This document shows positions 53,128 through 62,916 of a stretch of DNA of 64,000 nucleotides, piece after piece. Each line of letters begins with the position of its first letter. The first letter of the stretch is position 1. The notes beneath the pieces are model-generated. The model was not told the origin of the DNA. It saw only the letters and a list, made by a program, of their open reading frames with translations, and made no database searches. The translations under genes and the position numbers were made by a program. The DNA comes from Ahniella affigens (GTDB lineage: Bacteria > Pseudomonadota > Gammaproteobacteria > Xanthomonadales > Ahniellaceae), in NCBI RefSeq assembly GCF_003015185.1, contig NZ_CP027860.1, forward strand, positions 4,268,501-4,332,500, given 5' to 3'.

Positions 53128-53737
53128 CGGCCGCGCGCCGATCGGCCCAGGTCGACGCAACCGGCAGGAGTTGGCCGCCTACGCCGCTCGCTTGATTGCC
53201 GAAACCGGACTTCGTGATTTTGAGGACGCCAAGCAGCGTGCCGCCGAAGCGTTTGGCATTGGGGGTCAGGCGGGGTTGCCAAGCAACCTGGAGATCGATG
53301 CCGAGTTGCGCGCGTACCAACGCTTGTTCCAATCGCAGTCCCAGCCGCAGGCATTGCGCCGGCGTCGCGAGGCCGCGCTGCCAGCCATGCAGTTTTTCGC
53401 GCAGTTTGAGCCCCGTCTGGTGGGCGCCGTGCTTGACGGCAGCGCCGATGGATTTTCGGCCGTGTGCCTCCATCTGTTTGCCGACGATCCCCGTGCCGTT
53501 GCGTGGTTTCTCGACGACCAGCGCATCCCGTACGAAAGCTTCGAGCGGACCTTCCGGCAGCAAGACCGCCAAGCCTATAGCGTGCCGGCGTATCGGTTCG
53601 AGCGCGACGGTCTGGAATTCGATCTGACCGTGTTCGAGGTGGACGCCCTCCGGCACCCACCGCTCGACCGGATCAGTCAGAAGCCGATGAAGCGATCCGA
53701 CCGTCAGGCAGTAGAAAAACTGCTGAGCACCGGCTGA
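53096..53737 (+). CDS. Conserved hypothetical protein downstream of mrcA
   Basis: A 213-residue cytosolic protein with no signal peptide or membrane helix. The basic N-terminus is followed by a helical region (QELAAYAARLIAETGLRDFE, then DAKQRAAEAFGI) and a mixed domain with LVGAVLDGSADGFSAVCLHL, then RIPYESFERTF and YRFERDGLEFDLTVFEVDA. The alternating strands with a Gly-Ser turn recall nucleotidyltransferase-like folds, but I see no convincing active site and do not assign a family. The ATG at 53096 overlaps mrcA by 32 bp and is the only start upstream of the conserved region. The stop overlaps the convergent acyP stop. Confidence 0.7.
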   Translation: MRNSRRSKSSDGRAPIGPGRRNRQELAAYAARLIAETGLRDFEDAKQRAAEAFGIGGQAGLPSNLEIDAELRAYQRLFQSQSQPQALRRRREAALPAMQFFAQFEPRLVGAVLDGSADGFSAVCLHLFADDPRAVAWFLDDQRIPYESFERTFRQQDRQAYSVPAYRFERDGLEFDLTVFEVDALRHPPLDRISQKPMKRSDRQAVEKLLSTG

Positions 53738-55484
<1,747 letters not shown>

Positions 55485-55499
55485 CCGCCCCATGAGGGG

Positions 55500-55706
55500 G
55501 CCTTCGGGCCCGAAACGAATTTGCCGCATCACCGTTCGCTGTTTGTAGGAGGGCCTTCAGGCCCGAACCAAGCTTGCCGCATCGCCGTTCGCGGCTGAAG
55601 CCGCTCCCACAAAAACCATCGCTCCCACAAAAACCGCTGCTCCTACAAAAACCGCTGCTCCTACAAAACCGCTGCTCCTACAAAAACCGCTGCTCCTACA
55701 AGAACT
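55500..55706. repeat. REP-like palindromes followed by an 18-bp minisatellite
   Basis: Two imperfect copies of a 45-bp unit start CCTTCGGGCCCGAA at 55501 and CCTTCAGGCCCGAA at 55554; each contains a GGGCC/GGCCC hairpin and the run TTGCCGCATC. The second continues into GCGGCTGAAGCCGC, a REP-type inverted repeat. Then about six tandem units of GCTCCTACAAAAACCGCT (17-19 bp, positions 55602-55706) follow; the first two read CCCACA instead of CCTACA and one unit has lost an A. The whole 359-bp gap between the DUF2069 gene and ppk holds no supportable gene. Confidence 0.8.
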
Positions 55707-55843
55707 ACCGCCCGAACCAGTCTTGCGGCCGGCCCTGCCGTACTCGGCGTCGGTTCGCCTGGACGGGGCCACAAGCCTGTCACACGAGCCTGCTAGCATC
55801 GTGGGGCTTCATTTCGTCCGAATTCACCGCATAAGCAGGGACC

Positions 55844-57925
55844 ATGGCAAAAGCGCCCAACCTTCGCGATCCCAAGTGGTTCATCAACCGCGAACTGTCG
55901 CAACTCGAGTTCAACTTCCGGGTACTGGCCCAGGCTAAGGACCAGAGCGTCCCGCTGTTGGAGCGTCTGCGCTTTTTGTGCATTTCGTCAACCAATGTCG
56001 ATGAGTTCTTCGAAATTCGAGTATCAGCGCTGAAGCATCAACTCGGGTTCGCGAATGGCGCGATGATCGGCCCCGACGGGCTCAGCGTATTGGAGACGTT
56101 GCACCGAGTGCGCACCCGGGCGCTTGAACTCGTTGACGCGCAATACGAGCTTTGGAACAAGACGCTGCGGCCGGCGCTGCGCAAACACGGCATTCGGTTC
56201 TTGATGCGTGATGAATGGAATGCCCGGCAACGCCGCTGGTTGCAAACGTACTTCGAGGACGAGATCTCGCCCGTGCTGTCGCCCCTCGGACTCGACCCGG
56301 CGCATCCGTTTCCGCGCATCCTGAACAAGTCGCTGAACATCATCATTGGCCTGAAGGGCAAGGACGCGTTTGGTCGCGAAGGCCAGTTTGCCGTGGTGCG
56401 CGCGCCGCGCTCGCTGCCACGCGTGATCCGCCTGCCCCCGGAGCTGAGCGATGGCTCCGAGGACTTTGTGCTGCTGTCAGCCATCCTGGCCGAGTTTGCC
56501 GATGAGCTGTTTCCGGGTATGCAGGTCAAGGGTACCTGGCAATTCCGCGTCACGCGTGACAGCGAATTGATCGTCGACGAGGACGACGCCGAAAACCTGG
56601 CTCACGCACTGAAAGACGAACTGCGTGGCCGCGGGTTCGCGCGCGCGGTCCGCATCGAAGTCTCAGACCAAATCCCGAAGACCACGCTCAAGTACCTGAT
56701 GGGCAACTTCGAGGTGAACGAAGACGATGTCTATCGCGTGCACGGCCCGGTTAACCTGAATCGCGTCATTGCGATCTATGACATGGTGGACCGGCCAGAC
56801 CTGAAGTTCCCAAAATACACGCCGCACGTGCAGGGCAAGATCGCCAAGAGCGCGACCATTTTCGATGCGATCCGGGAAGGCGATCTGTTGCTGCACCATC
56901 CGTTCGATTCGTTCACGCCGGTACTTGATCTGATCCGGCAGGCCAGCATCGACCCGGGCGTTCTGGCGATCAAGCAAACTCTGTACCGTACGGGCAAGGA
57001 TTCGACGATTGTCGGTTATCTGATCGACGCGGCCCGCAACGGCAAAGACGTAACAGTCGTCATCGAACTCCGCGCGCGCTTCGATGAGGAGGCGAACCTG
57101 AGCCTTGCGGATCGCCTTCAGGAAGCTGGCGTGCAGGTCGTGTACGGCATCGTTGGCTACAAGACGCATGCGAAGATGCTGCTGATCGTCCGCCGCGAAC
57201 CCGACCGCCTGCGCCGCTACGTGCATTTGTCGACCGGCAACTATCACTCGGGCACCGCCCGGGCGTACACCGATCTGGCGTTGATGACCTGCCAGCCCGA
57301 CATGGGCGAGGACGTCCACAAGATGTTCCAGCAAATGTCGGCGCTCGGCCCCGAAATTGAACTCAAGCATTTGTTGATGAGCCCGTTCACCTTGCACAAA
57401 GGCCTGCTCGAACGGATCGATCGCGAGATACGCAACGCCCAGGCCGGGCAACCCGCTGCGATCCGGGCGAAAATCAACCATCTGAACGAGGTGGCGGTGA
57501 TCGAAAAGCTGTACCAGGCCTCACGTGCCGGCGTGGAAATCGATCTGATCGTCCGTGGCACCTGCGCACTGCGTCCGGGCATTCCGAACGTTTCCGAGCG
57601 CATCCGCGTGCGCTCGGTGGTAGGCCGCTTCCTGGAACACAGTCGCATTTACTGGTTCCTCAATCATGGGCACGAGCCGGAGCTCCTGTGCGCGTCCGCC
57701 GACTGGCTGGAACGCAACCTGTTGCGCCGGATCGAGGCGTGCTTCCCACTGCTCGACCCCGAACTGCGGGCACGTGCCTATGACGAGGAAATCGCCAATT
57801 ATCTGGCCGATAATCAGCAGTCCTGGCAGTTGGATGCCGAAGGCCGATATCACCGTGTTGAGGCCTCCATGGATGTGATGCCGCACTCGGCCCAAATGTC
57901 CTTGCTTTCCAGACACTGCAGCTGA
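55844..57925 (+). CDS. ppk: Polyphosphate kinase 1
   Basis: A 693-residue membrane-associated enzyme that reversibly polymerises the gamma-phosphate of ATP into inorganic polyphosphate. The N-terminal domain starts WFINRELSQLEFNFRVLAQA (family hallmark). The catalytic C-terminal halves contain the autophosphorylated His442 in GYKTHAKMLLIVRRE and the second essential His599 in VGRFLEHSRIYWF. HLSTGNYHSGTARAYTDLAL is also characteristic. Length is standard (about 690). It is followed at 9 bp by ppx, the usual ppk-ppx operon for synthesis and breakdown of polyphosphate. Confidence 0.97.
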   Translation: MAKAPNLRDPKWFINRELSQLEFNFRVLAQAKDQSVPLLERLRFLCISSTNVDEFFEIRVSALKHQLGFANGAMIGPDGLSVLETLHRVRTRALELVDAQYELWNKTLRPALRKHGIRFLMRDEWNARQRRWLQTYFEDEISPVLSPLGLDPAHPFPRILNKSLNIIIGLKGKDAFGREGQFAVVRAPRSLPRVIRLPPELSDGSEDFVLLSAILAEFADELFPGMQVKGTWQFRVTRDSELIVDEDDAENLAHALKDELRGRGFARAVRIEVSDQIPKTTLKYLMGNFEVNEDDVYRVHGPVNLNRVIAIYDMVDRPDLKFPKYTPHVQGKIAKSATIFDAIREGDLLLHHPFDSFTPVLDLIRQASIDPGVLAIKQTLYRTGKDSTIVGYLIDAARNGKDVTVVIELRARFDEEANLSLADRLQEAGVQVVYGIVGYKTHAKMLLIVRREPDRLRRYVHLSTGNYHSGTARAYTDLALMTCQPDMGEDVHKMFQQMSALGPEIELKHLLMSPFTLHKGLLERIDREIRNAQAGQPAAIRAKINHLNEVAVIEKLYQASRAGVEIDLIVRGTCALRPGIPNVSERIRVRSVVGRFLEHSRIYWFLNHGHEPELLCASADWLERNLLRRIEACFPLLDPELRARAYDEEIANYLADNQQSWQLDAEGRYHRVEASMDVMPHSAQMSLLSRHCS

Positions 57926-57934
57926 GGCCCGAGC

Positions 57935-59443
57935 ATGAGCGCGATTCAGGAAGGCGATGAACTGGCAGCAGTGGATCTGGGCTCCAACAGCTTCCACATG
58001 GTGGTGGCACGATATGAGCACCAGCAACTGCGGGTCATCGATCGCCTGCGCGAATCCGTGCGCCTTGCAGCCGGCCTGAGCGAGGACGGGTCGTTGTCAG
58101 CCGAGAAGCGGCGCATGGCGCTGGGCTGTCTGGCCAAATTCGGCCAACGGATTGCACATCTGCCTGACGACCGCGTGTGGGCGGTGGGCACCAATACCGT
58201 ACGTCGACTGAAGAACCCGCGCGCGTTCCTGATCGCCGCCGAAACCGCGCTTGGCCATCCCATCGAAATTGTCTCGGGTCGAGAAGAAGCGCGCCTGATC
58301 TATCTCGGTGCCGCCCATGGCATTGCGGACAAAGGCAAGCAGCGGCTCGTCATCGACATCGGGGGTGGTTCAACGGAATTCATCATCGGGCTCGCGTTTC
58401 AGACGCTGGAGCGCGAAAGCCTGCAGATGGGCTGTGTCGCCACGACCAAGGCCTGCTTCCCCGATGGCAAGATCACGCCAAAGCGCTATGACGATTTCAA
58501 GCGCGGCATCGTGCTTGAGATGCAGCAGTTCGTCGCCGAGTACAAAGCGCGCGGGTGGGTCGACACTTATGGCTGCTCCGGCACCATCAAGGCCATCGCG
58601 CAAGTGGCGCATGAACTCGGCTTTACGCAAGGCATTCTGACGCCCGCCTCGATGGCTGAGGTCCGTGAGGCGCTTCTGAAATCCAAATCGATCGACACCC
58701 TGCGCCTGCCGGGATTGAATGACGAACGTCGACCGGTGTTCCCGGGCGGGTTCCTCGTGCTCGACGCGGTATTCGAGGGCTTGAAACTCAAGTCGATGAA
58801 CATCTGCGAAACCGCCATGCGTGAGGGCCTGCTCTACGACATGCTGGGCCGCGCCGAGCATCGTGACCCGCGCATGGATACGGTCGACGCCATGTGCCTG
58901 CGCTATGGCGTGGATCGCAATCACGTCGCCCGCGTCGAGGCGACGGCGCTGCGCATGTTCGATGCCGTTGCCAAAGACTGGGGGCTGGACGAGACACATC
59001 GGGAGTGGCTGACATTCGCCGCCCGCGTGCATGAAATCGGGCTGGCCGTGGCCCATAGCCAGCACCACCACCATGCCGAGTACCTGCTGGAAAACTCCGA
59101 CATGGCAGGCTTTACCAAACGCGAGCAGGAGATTCTGGCGATTCTGGTGCGTTCGCACCGCCGTGGCTTGCCGGTCAATCGCTTGCGTGCGCTGAGCCTT
59201 CGCTATGCAAAATCGGTCGAACGCCTCGTCGCGATTCTGCGATTGGCAGCGCTGCTGCATCGCTCGCGCATCGATGTGCGTCTGCCAAAACTCGAACTCC
59301 AGGCCATGGATCGCGGGCTTCGGCTCGGCATTCCGGGCAAGTGGCTGAGCGCGCACCCGTTGACGATGACCGACTTGGAGCAGGAGCTCGACCACTTACG
59401 GGAGATCGACTTCACACTCGTGGTGGTGGGCGAAGGCAGCTGA
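57935..59443 (+). CDS. ppx: Exopolyphosphatase
   Basis: A 502-residue Ppx/GppA family enzyme releasing phosphate from polyphosphate ends. The actin-like ATPase-fold motifs are AAVDLGSNSFHMVVARYEHQ (phosphate 1; residues 10-29), then IEIVSGREEARLIYLGAAHG, DIGGGSTEFIIG (phosphate 2) and YGCSGTIKAIAQV (adenosine motif). The C-terminal HD-like domain is present (FAARVHEIGLAVAHSQHHHH). The length favours Ppx over GppA. GAGG lies 7 nt upstream of the ATG. It is coupled with ppk. Confidence 0.94.
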   Translation: MSAIQEGDELAAVDLGSNSFHMVVARYEHQQLRVIDRLRESVRLAAGLSEDGSLSAEKRRMALGCLAKFGQRIAHLPDDRVWAVGTNTVRRLKNPRAFLIAAETALGHPIEIVSGREEARLIYLGAAHGIADKGKQRLVIDIGGGSTEFIIGLAFQTLERESLQMGCVATTKACFPDGKITPKRYDDFKRGIVLEMQQFVAEYKARGWVDTYGCSGTIKAIAQVAHELGFTQGILTPASMAEVREALLKSKSIDTLRLPGLNDERRPVFPGGFLVLDAVFEGLKLKSMNICETAMREGLLYDMLGRAEHRDPRMDTVDAMCLRYGVDRNHVARVEATALRMFDAVAKDWGLDETHREWLTFAARVHEIGLAVAHSQHHHHAEYLLENSDMAGFTKREQEILAILVRSHRRGLPVNRLRALSLRYAKSVERLVAILRLAALLHRSRIDVRLPKLELQAMDRGLRLGIPGKWLSAHPLTMTDLEQELDHLREIDFTLVVVGEGS

Positions 59444-59527
59444 ATAGGCCGGACCGGTCCCGTCGCCGTTTCTGCCCCAATTCTTGCCATCTTGCTGCGA
59501 TAATGTCGGGCTTTCCGGAACTGCCCC

Positions 59528-60388
59528 ATGACCGCGCGAATTCTTGACGGCAAACGCATTGCCGATGAAATCCTGGATGAACTCGCCCAGCGAGTCCGCG
59601 CCCGACGCAAGGCAGGCCTGCCGCGGCCTGGGCTGGCGGTGGTACTGGTGGGTGATGACCCAGCCTCCAGCGTGTATGTCCGCAACAAGCGCCGAGCCTG
59701 TCAGCACGTTGGGTTCCATACGCTGGATTTCGACCTGCCGGCGACCGTCAGCGGCACCGAGCTCTACGCGCTGATCGACCGCCTGAACAGAGACCCAGCA
59801 GTGCACGGGATCCTCATTCAGTTGCCACTGCCGGCGCACATAGACGCGACCGACCTGATTCAACGGATTCGCCCGGACAAGGATGTGGACGGCTTCCACG
59901 CGGAAAACGTTGGCCGCCTGGCGTTACGGCAGCCCGGATTGCGACCATGCACCCCAAAAGGCGTGATGACCTTGCTGGCCCACACCGATAAACCGGTGCG
60001 CGGTCGCCACGCCGTGGTGGTGGGTGTCTCGAATCACGTGGGCCGTCCGTTGGGCCTGGAACTGCTGCTGGCCGGGGCGACCGTCACATCCTGCCATCGC
60101 TTTACCCAGGACTTGGCCGGCTTCGTTGGCATGGCGGACCTCCTGATCGTCGCGGTGGGCAAGCCCGGGCTGGTCAAAGGCCATTGGGTCAAACCCGGCG
60201 CAGTCGTCATCGACGTCGGCATCAACCGACTGGAAGACGGCAGCCTGACCGGCGATGTCGAGTTCGGACCAGCGGCCGAACGCGCGTCCTGGATCACGCC
60301 CGTGCCCGGCGGGGTCGGGCCCATGACGGTGGCCACCCTGATGCAAAACACGCTGGAAGCGGCAGAACGCACTGCTGGCGGCTTGTAA
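59528..60388 (+). CDS. folD: Bifunctional methylenetetrahydrofolate dehydrogenase/cyclohydrolase
   Basis: A 286-residue cytosolic enzyme interconverting 5,10-methylene- and 10-formyl-tetrahydrofolate with NADP+. Family motifs are [13 protein letters not shown] (about 46-58) with the catalytic tyrosine and lysine, [38 protein letters not shown], and the NADP-binding [20 protein letters not shown], then [20 protein letters not shown]. The NADP loop reads GVSNHVGRP rather than the more common GRSNIVGKP; the arginine that contacts the 2'-phosphate is replaced by valine, so cofactor preference may differ. Single gene. Confidence 0.96.
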   Translation: MTARILDGKRIADEILDELAQRVRARRKAGLPRPGLAVVLVGDDPASSVYVRNKRRACQHVGFHTLDFDLPATVSGTELYALIDRLNRDPAVHGILIQLPLPAHIDATDLIQRIRPDKDVDGFHAENVGRLALRQPGLRPCTPKGVMTLLAHTDKPVRGRHAVVVGVSNHVGRPLGLELLLAGATVTSCHRFTQDLAGFVGMADLLIVAVGKPGLVKGHWVKPGAVVIDVGINRLEDGSLTGDVEFGPAAERASWITPVPGGVGPMTVATLMQNTLEAAERTAGGL

Positions 60389-60540
60389 AACAGACACTTA
60401 GCTGTGCACGTCGCATTCGTTCAGTTTTCGTCCCGGCCACGGTCGCTAAGCTGAAGCCGCAGCCCCGCGCCTTCGGGCACAATAGCTGCAATATTCACAT
60501 CGGATGATGGCGGTCTGGTGCAAGCGATGATGGGAATGGG

Positions 60541-61398
60541 ATGAGACGGATTTCACCACTGCTGGCGGCAGGTCTGGCGCTTCTGCTCGCCTCCTGCGCC
60601 TCAATAACCGAAAAGGCCGGTAGCAAACTGGCTGACAGTCTTTCCGATGGCATCAGCAATGCCAAGGACCCGGAAATGGTCCGGAGCGGGCTGCCCGCGT
60701 ACGTCCTGCTGATCGACGGTTTCATTCGGGGCGAACCTGATAGCGCGACGATGCTGCTGGCCGGCGCCCGGCTATACAGCGCCTACGCGGGCGGATTCGT
60801 CAGCGATGCCGACCGCGGCCGCATGCTCGCCGATATTGGGCTGGACTACGCGCGACGGGGCCTGTGCGCCGACCACGGCGATTTCTGCGTGGCGCTCAAC
60901 GGCAGCGATTTTGACGCGTTCCAAACCGAACTCGGCGCGTTCGATGCCGACGATATCGGCCCGCTCTACACGCTGGCATCGAGCTACGCGGCCTGGGTAC
61001 AGGCCGACACCAGCGACTTCGCCCGGATCGCCGAGCTGCCGCGCATCGAAGCGCTGCTGAAGCGCGTGGCCGAACTCGATCGCGGCTATGACCACGGCAA
61101 TGCCCTCGCCTACCTGGGCGTGATGAACTGCCTGCGGCCCGAATCGCTGGGCGGCAAGCCGGAAACAGGAAAGGCGCTGCTGCAAGAAGCCTTCACGATC
61201 TCCGGTCAAAAAAACCAGATGAGCAAGGTGCTGGAAGCCCAGTTTTGCGCGCGATTGCTATTTGATCAGGAACTTCACGACGGTCTGCTGAATCAAGTGC
61301 TGGCAGCCGACCCCGTGGCCGACGACCTGACGTTGAGCAACGTGCTGGCCCAGGACCGCGCCAAACAACTTATGGAATCAGGCAAGGACTATTTCTGA
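60541..61398 (+). CDS. TatT-like TPR lipoprotein of a TRAP transporter
   Basis: A 285-residue lipoprotein with lipobox LLLASC (Cys19). The mature protein is all-helical with degenerate TPR-like hairpins (MLLAGARLYSAYAGGFVSDA, then LADIGLDYARRGLC) and a conserved internal disulfide candidate (GLCADHGDFC). It matches the TAtT family (TRAP-associated TPR protein), known from Treponema Tp0956, where a TPR lipoprotein trimer docks the substrate-binding protein. Its stop overlaps the start of the downstream receptor gene (TGATG), strongly supporting that pairing. Confidence 0.86.
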   Translation: MRRISPLLAAGLALLLASCASITEKAGSKLADSLSDGISNAKDPEMVRSGLPAYVLLIDGFIRGEPDSATMLLAGARLYSAYAGGFVSDADRGRMLADIGLDYARRGLCADHGDFCVALNGSDFDAFQTELGAFDADDIGPLYTLASSYAAWVQADTSDFARIAELPRIEALLKRVAELDRGYDHGNALAYLGVMNCLRPESLGGKPETGKALLQEAFTISGQKNQMSKVLEAQFCARLLFDQELHDGLLNQVLAADPVADDLTLSNVLAQDRAKQLMESGKDYF

Positions 61399-62402
61399 TG
61401 AAGCGAATTCTGATGGCCGGGCTGTTGGCCCTGGCGCCAGTTCTGGCATCTGCTGCCACCGTATTCAAGATCGCGACCGTCGCCCCCGATGGCACGACTT
61501 GGATGAAGGAAATGCGCGAGGCCGCCGCGAACGTCAAGGCGCAGACCGAAGGACGGGTCGAGGTGAAATACTTCCCGGGCGGCGTCATGGGCAACGATGT
61601 CGCGGTGCTGCGCAAGATGAAGCTTGGCCAACTGCAAGGTGGCGCGTTCACTGGCGGCGAGATTTCGCAGGTGCAAGGCGATATCCAGATTTACAGTCTG
61701 CCGTTCTTGTTCGACGACTTGAATGAAATCGCCTACGTCCGGAAGACGATGGACGCCGAGGTCAAACAGCGTCTGGCCGCAAAAGGCATCGTGCCGCTCG
61801 GCATCGCCGGCGGTGGGTTTGCCTACCTGATGAGCACCAAACCGCTGCGCAATCAGCATGATTTACGTGCCAGCAAGGTGTGGGTCCCGCAGAACGACAA
61901 GATCGCCCAGGTGGCATTCGAGCAAAGTCAGGTCAACCCGATTCCGCTGCCACTGGGCGATGTTTACACGTCGCTGCAGACCGGGCTTCTGGAAACAGTT
62001 GGCACCACCACCAGCGGTGCGATCATCTTCCAGTGGCACACGAAGGTGAAATACGCGTTTGATCTGCCACTCACTTATGTGCTCGGCGTGTTCGCAGTCG
62101 ACAAGCGCCCCTACGACAAATTGAGCCCCGCGGACCGTACCGTGGTCGATCGCGAATTCGCCCAGGCGTTTCAAGATATCGAACTGGCCGCCGCCAAGGA
62201 CAACGAAAACGCGTGGCAAACCTTGGTGAAGAACGGCGTCAGTTTTGTCAAACCGGATGCGACGGAACACCAGGCTTGGATCGATGTCGGAGTCCGGACC
62301 CGCGATGCGATGGTCGCGAACGGCGGCATCTCCAAGGATCTGCTCGACAAGATTCTGGCGCTGAAGGCCGAATATCAGTCGCAACAGGCCGCGAAGCCAT
62401 GA
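61398..62402 (+). CDS. TRAP transporter substrate-binding protein (DctP/TatP type)
   Basis: A 334-residue periplasmic receptor with signal peptide (ILMAGLLALAPVLASAAT, cleavage near 19-20). DctP-family landmarks are FKIATVAPDGTTWMKEMREA (about 23-42), EVKYFPGGVMGNDVAVLRKM, LRASKVWVPQND in place of the usual arginine-containing GLKIR motif, and PLPLGDVYTSLQTGLLETVG. It belongs to the branch found with TatT lipoproteins. The usual carboxylate-binding arginine in the KIR motif is not visible, so the ligand may be hydrophobic or non-carboxylate; this is inference. It overlaps tatT and precedes dctQ by 31 bp. Confidence 0.88.
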   Translation: MKRILMAGLLALAPVLASAATVFKIATVAPDGTTWMKEMREAAANVKAQTEGRVEVKYFPGGVMGNDVAVLRKMKLGQLQGGAFTGGEISQVQGDIQIYSLPFLFDDLNEIAYVRKTMDAEVKQRLAAKGIVPLGIAGGGFAYLMSTKPLRNQHDLRASKVWVPQNDKIAQVAFEQSQVNPIPLPLGDVYTSLQTGLLETVGTTTSGAIIFQWHTKVKYAFDLPLTYVLGVFAVDKRPYDKLSPADRTVVDREFAQAFQDIELAAAKDNENAWQTLVKNGVSFVKPDATEHQAWIDVGVRTRDAMVANGGISKDLLDKILALKAEYQSQQAAKP

Positions 62403-62433
62403 CGGATCGCGGCGCAGCGACCCAATCGCCACG

Positions 62434-62916
62434 ATGATTCAACGGGTCCTGAAAATTCTGGAGCAGATCGAAAACACCGCGATGGCGGTGCTTGCGCTGG
62501 TGCTGATCTTTGCGGCCGCAGCGCAAGTAGTGCTGCGGCTGTTTGACGTCGGTGTCGTGTGGCTCGACCCGGTGCTGCGTGCGTTGGTCATGTGGATCGC
62601 GATGCTCGGCGCCCTGGCTGCCACCCGACACGATAAACACATCAATCTGGATGCACTCACGCGCCTGCTGTCGGGTTGGTCATTGCGGGCAGCGCGCCTG
62701 CTGACCTTGCTGTTTGCGGCAGCGATCTGCGTAGTGCTGGCCAACGCCTCGTATGGCCTGGTGCAGCTTGATCGGGAAAGTATGACGCCTCTGGTCAATG
62801 ACATCCCCGCCTGGTGGGTCGAGGTGATCCTGCCCGTCGGCTTTGGCCTGATGGCCCTGCGCTTTGCGCTGCGCGCGTTTGTGCTGCCTGCCCCGTCGCA
62901 GCCGGAGGCGACATGA
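62434..62916 (+). CDS. TRAP transporter small permease subunit (DctQ type)
   Basis: A 160-residue integral membrane protein with four predicted helices (AMAVLALVLIFAAAAQVVLR, ALVMWIAMLGALAAT, LLTLLFAAAICVVLANASYG, VILPVGFGLMALRFALRAF). The DctQ signature is VLRLFDVGVVWLDPVLRALV followed by RHDKHINLDALTRLL. It partners with the large permease to form the sodium-coupled translocator. Its stop overlaps the dctM start (ATGA at 62913). Confidence 0.92.
   Translation: MIQRVLKILEQIENTAMAVLALVLIFAAAAQVVLRLFDVGVVWLDPVLRALVMWIAMLGALAATRHDKHINLDALTRLLSGWSLRAARLLTLLFAAAICVVLANASYGLVQLDRESMTPLVNDIPAWWVEVILPVGFGLMALRFALRAFVLPAPSQPEAT

Noticed and set aside
55557-55799. An 80-codon minus-strand frame rich in FVGAAV repeats
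   Set aside because: It is generated by the 18-bp minisatellite and has no coding support.
55778-55800. Pho box upstream of ppk (CTGTCAC followed by CTGCTAG)
   Set aside because: The second half matches poorly and the half-sites are 13 bp apart rather than the 11 bp of a Pho box.
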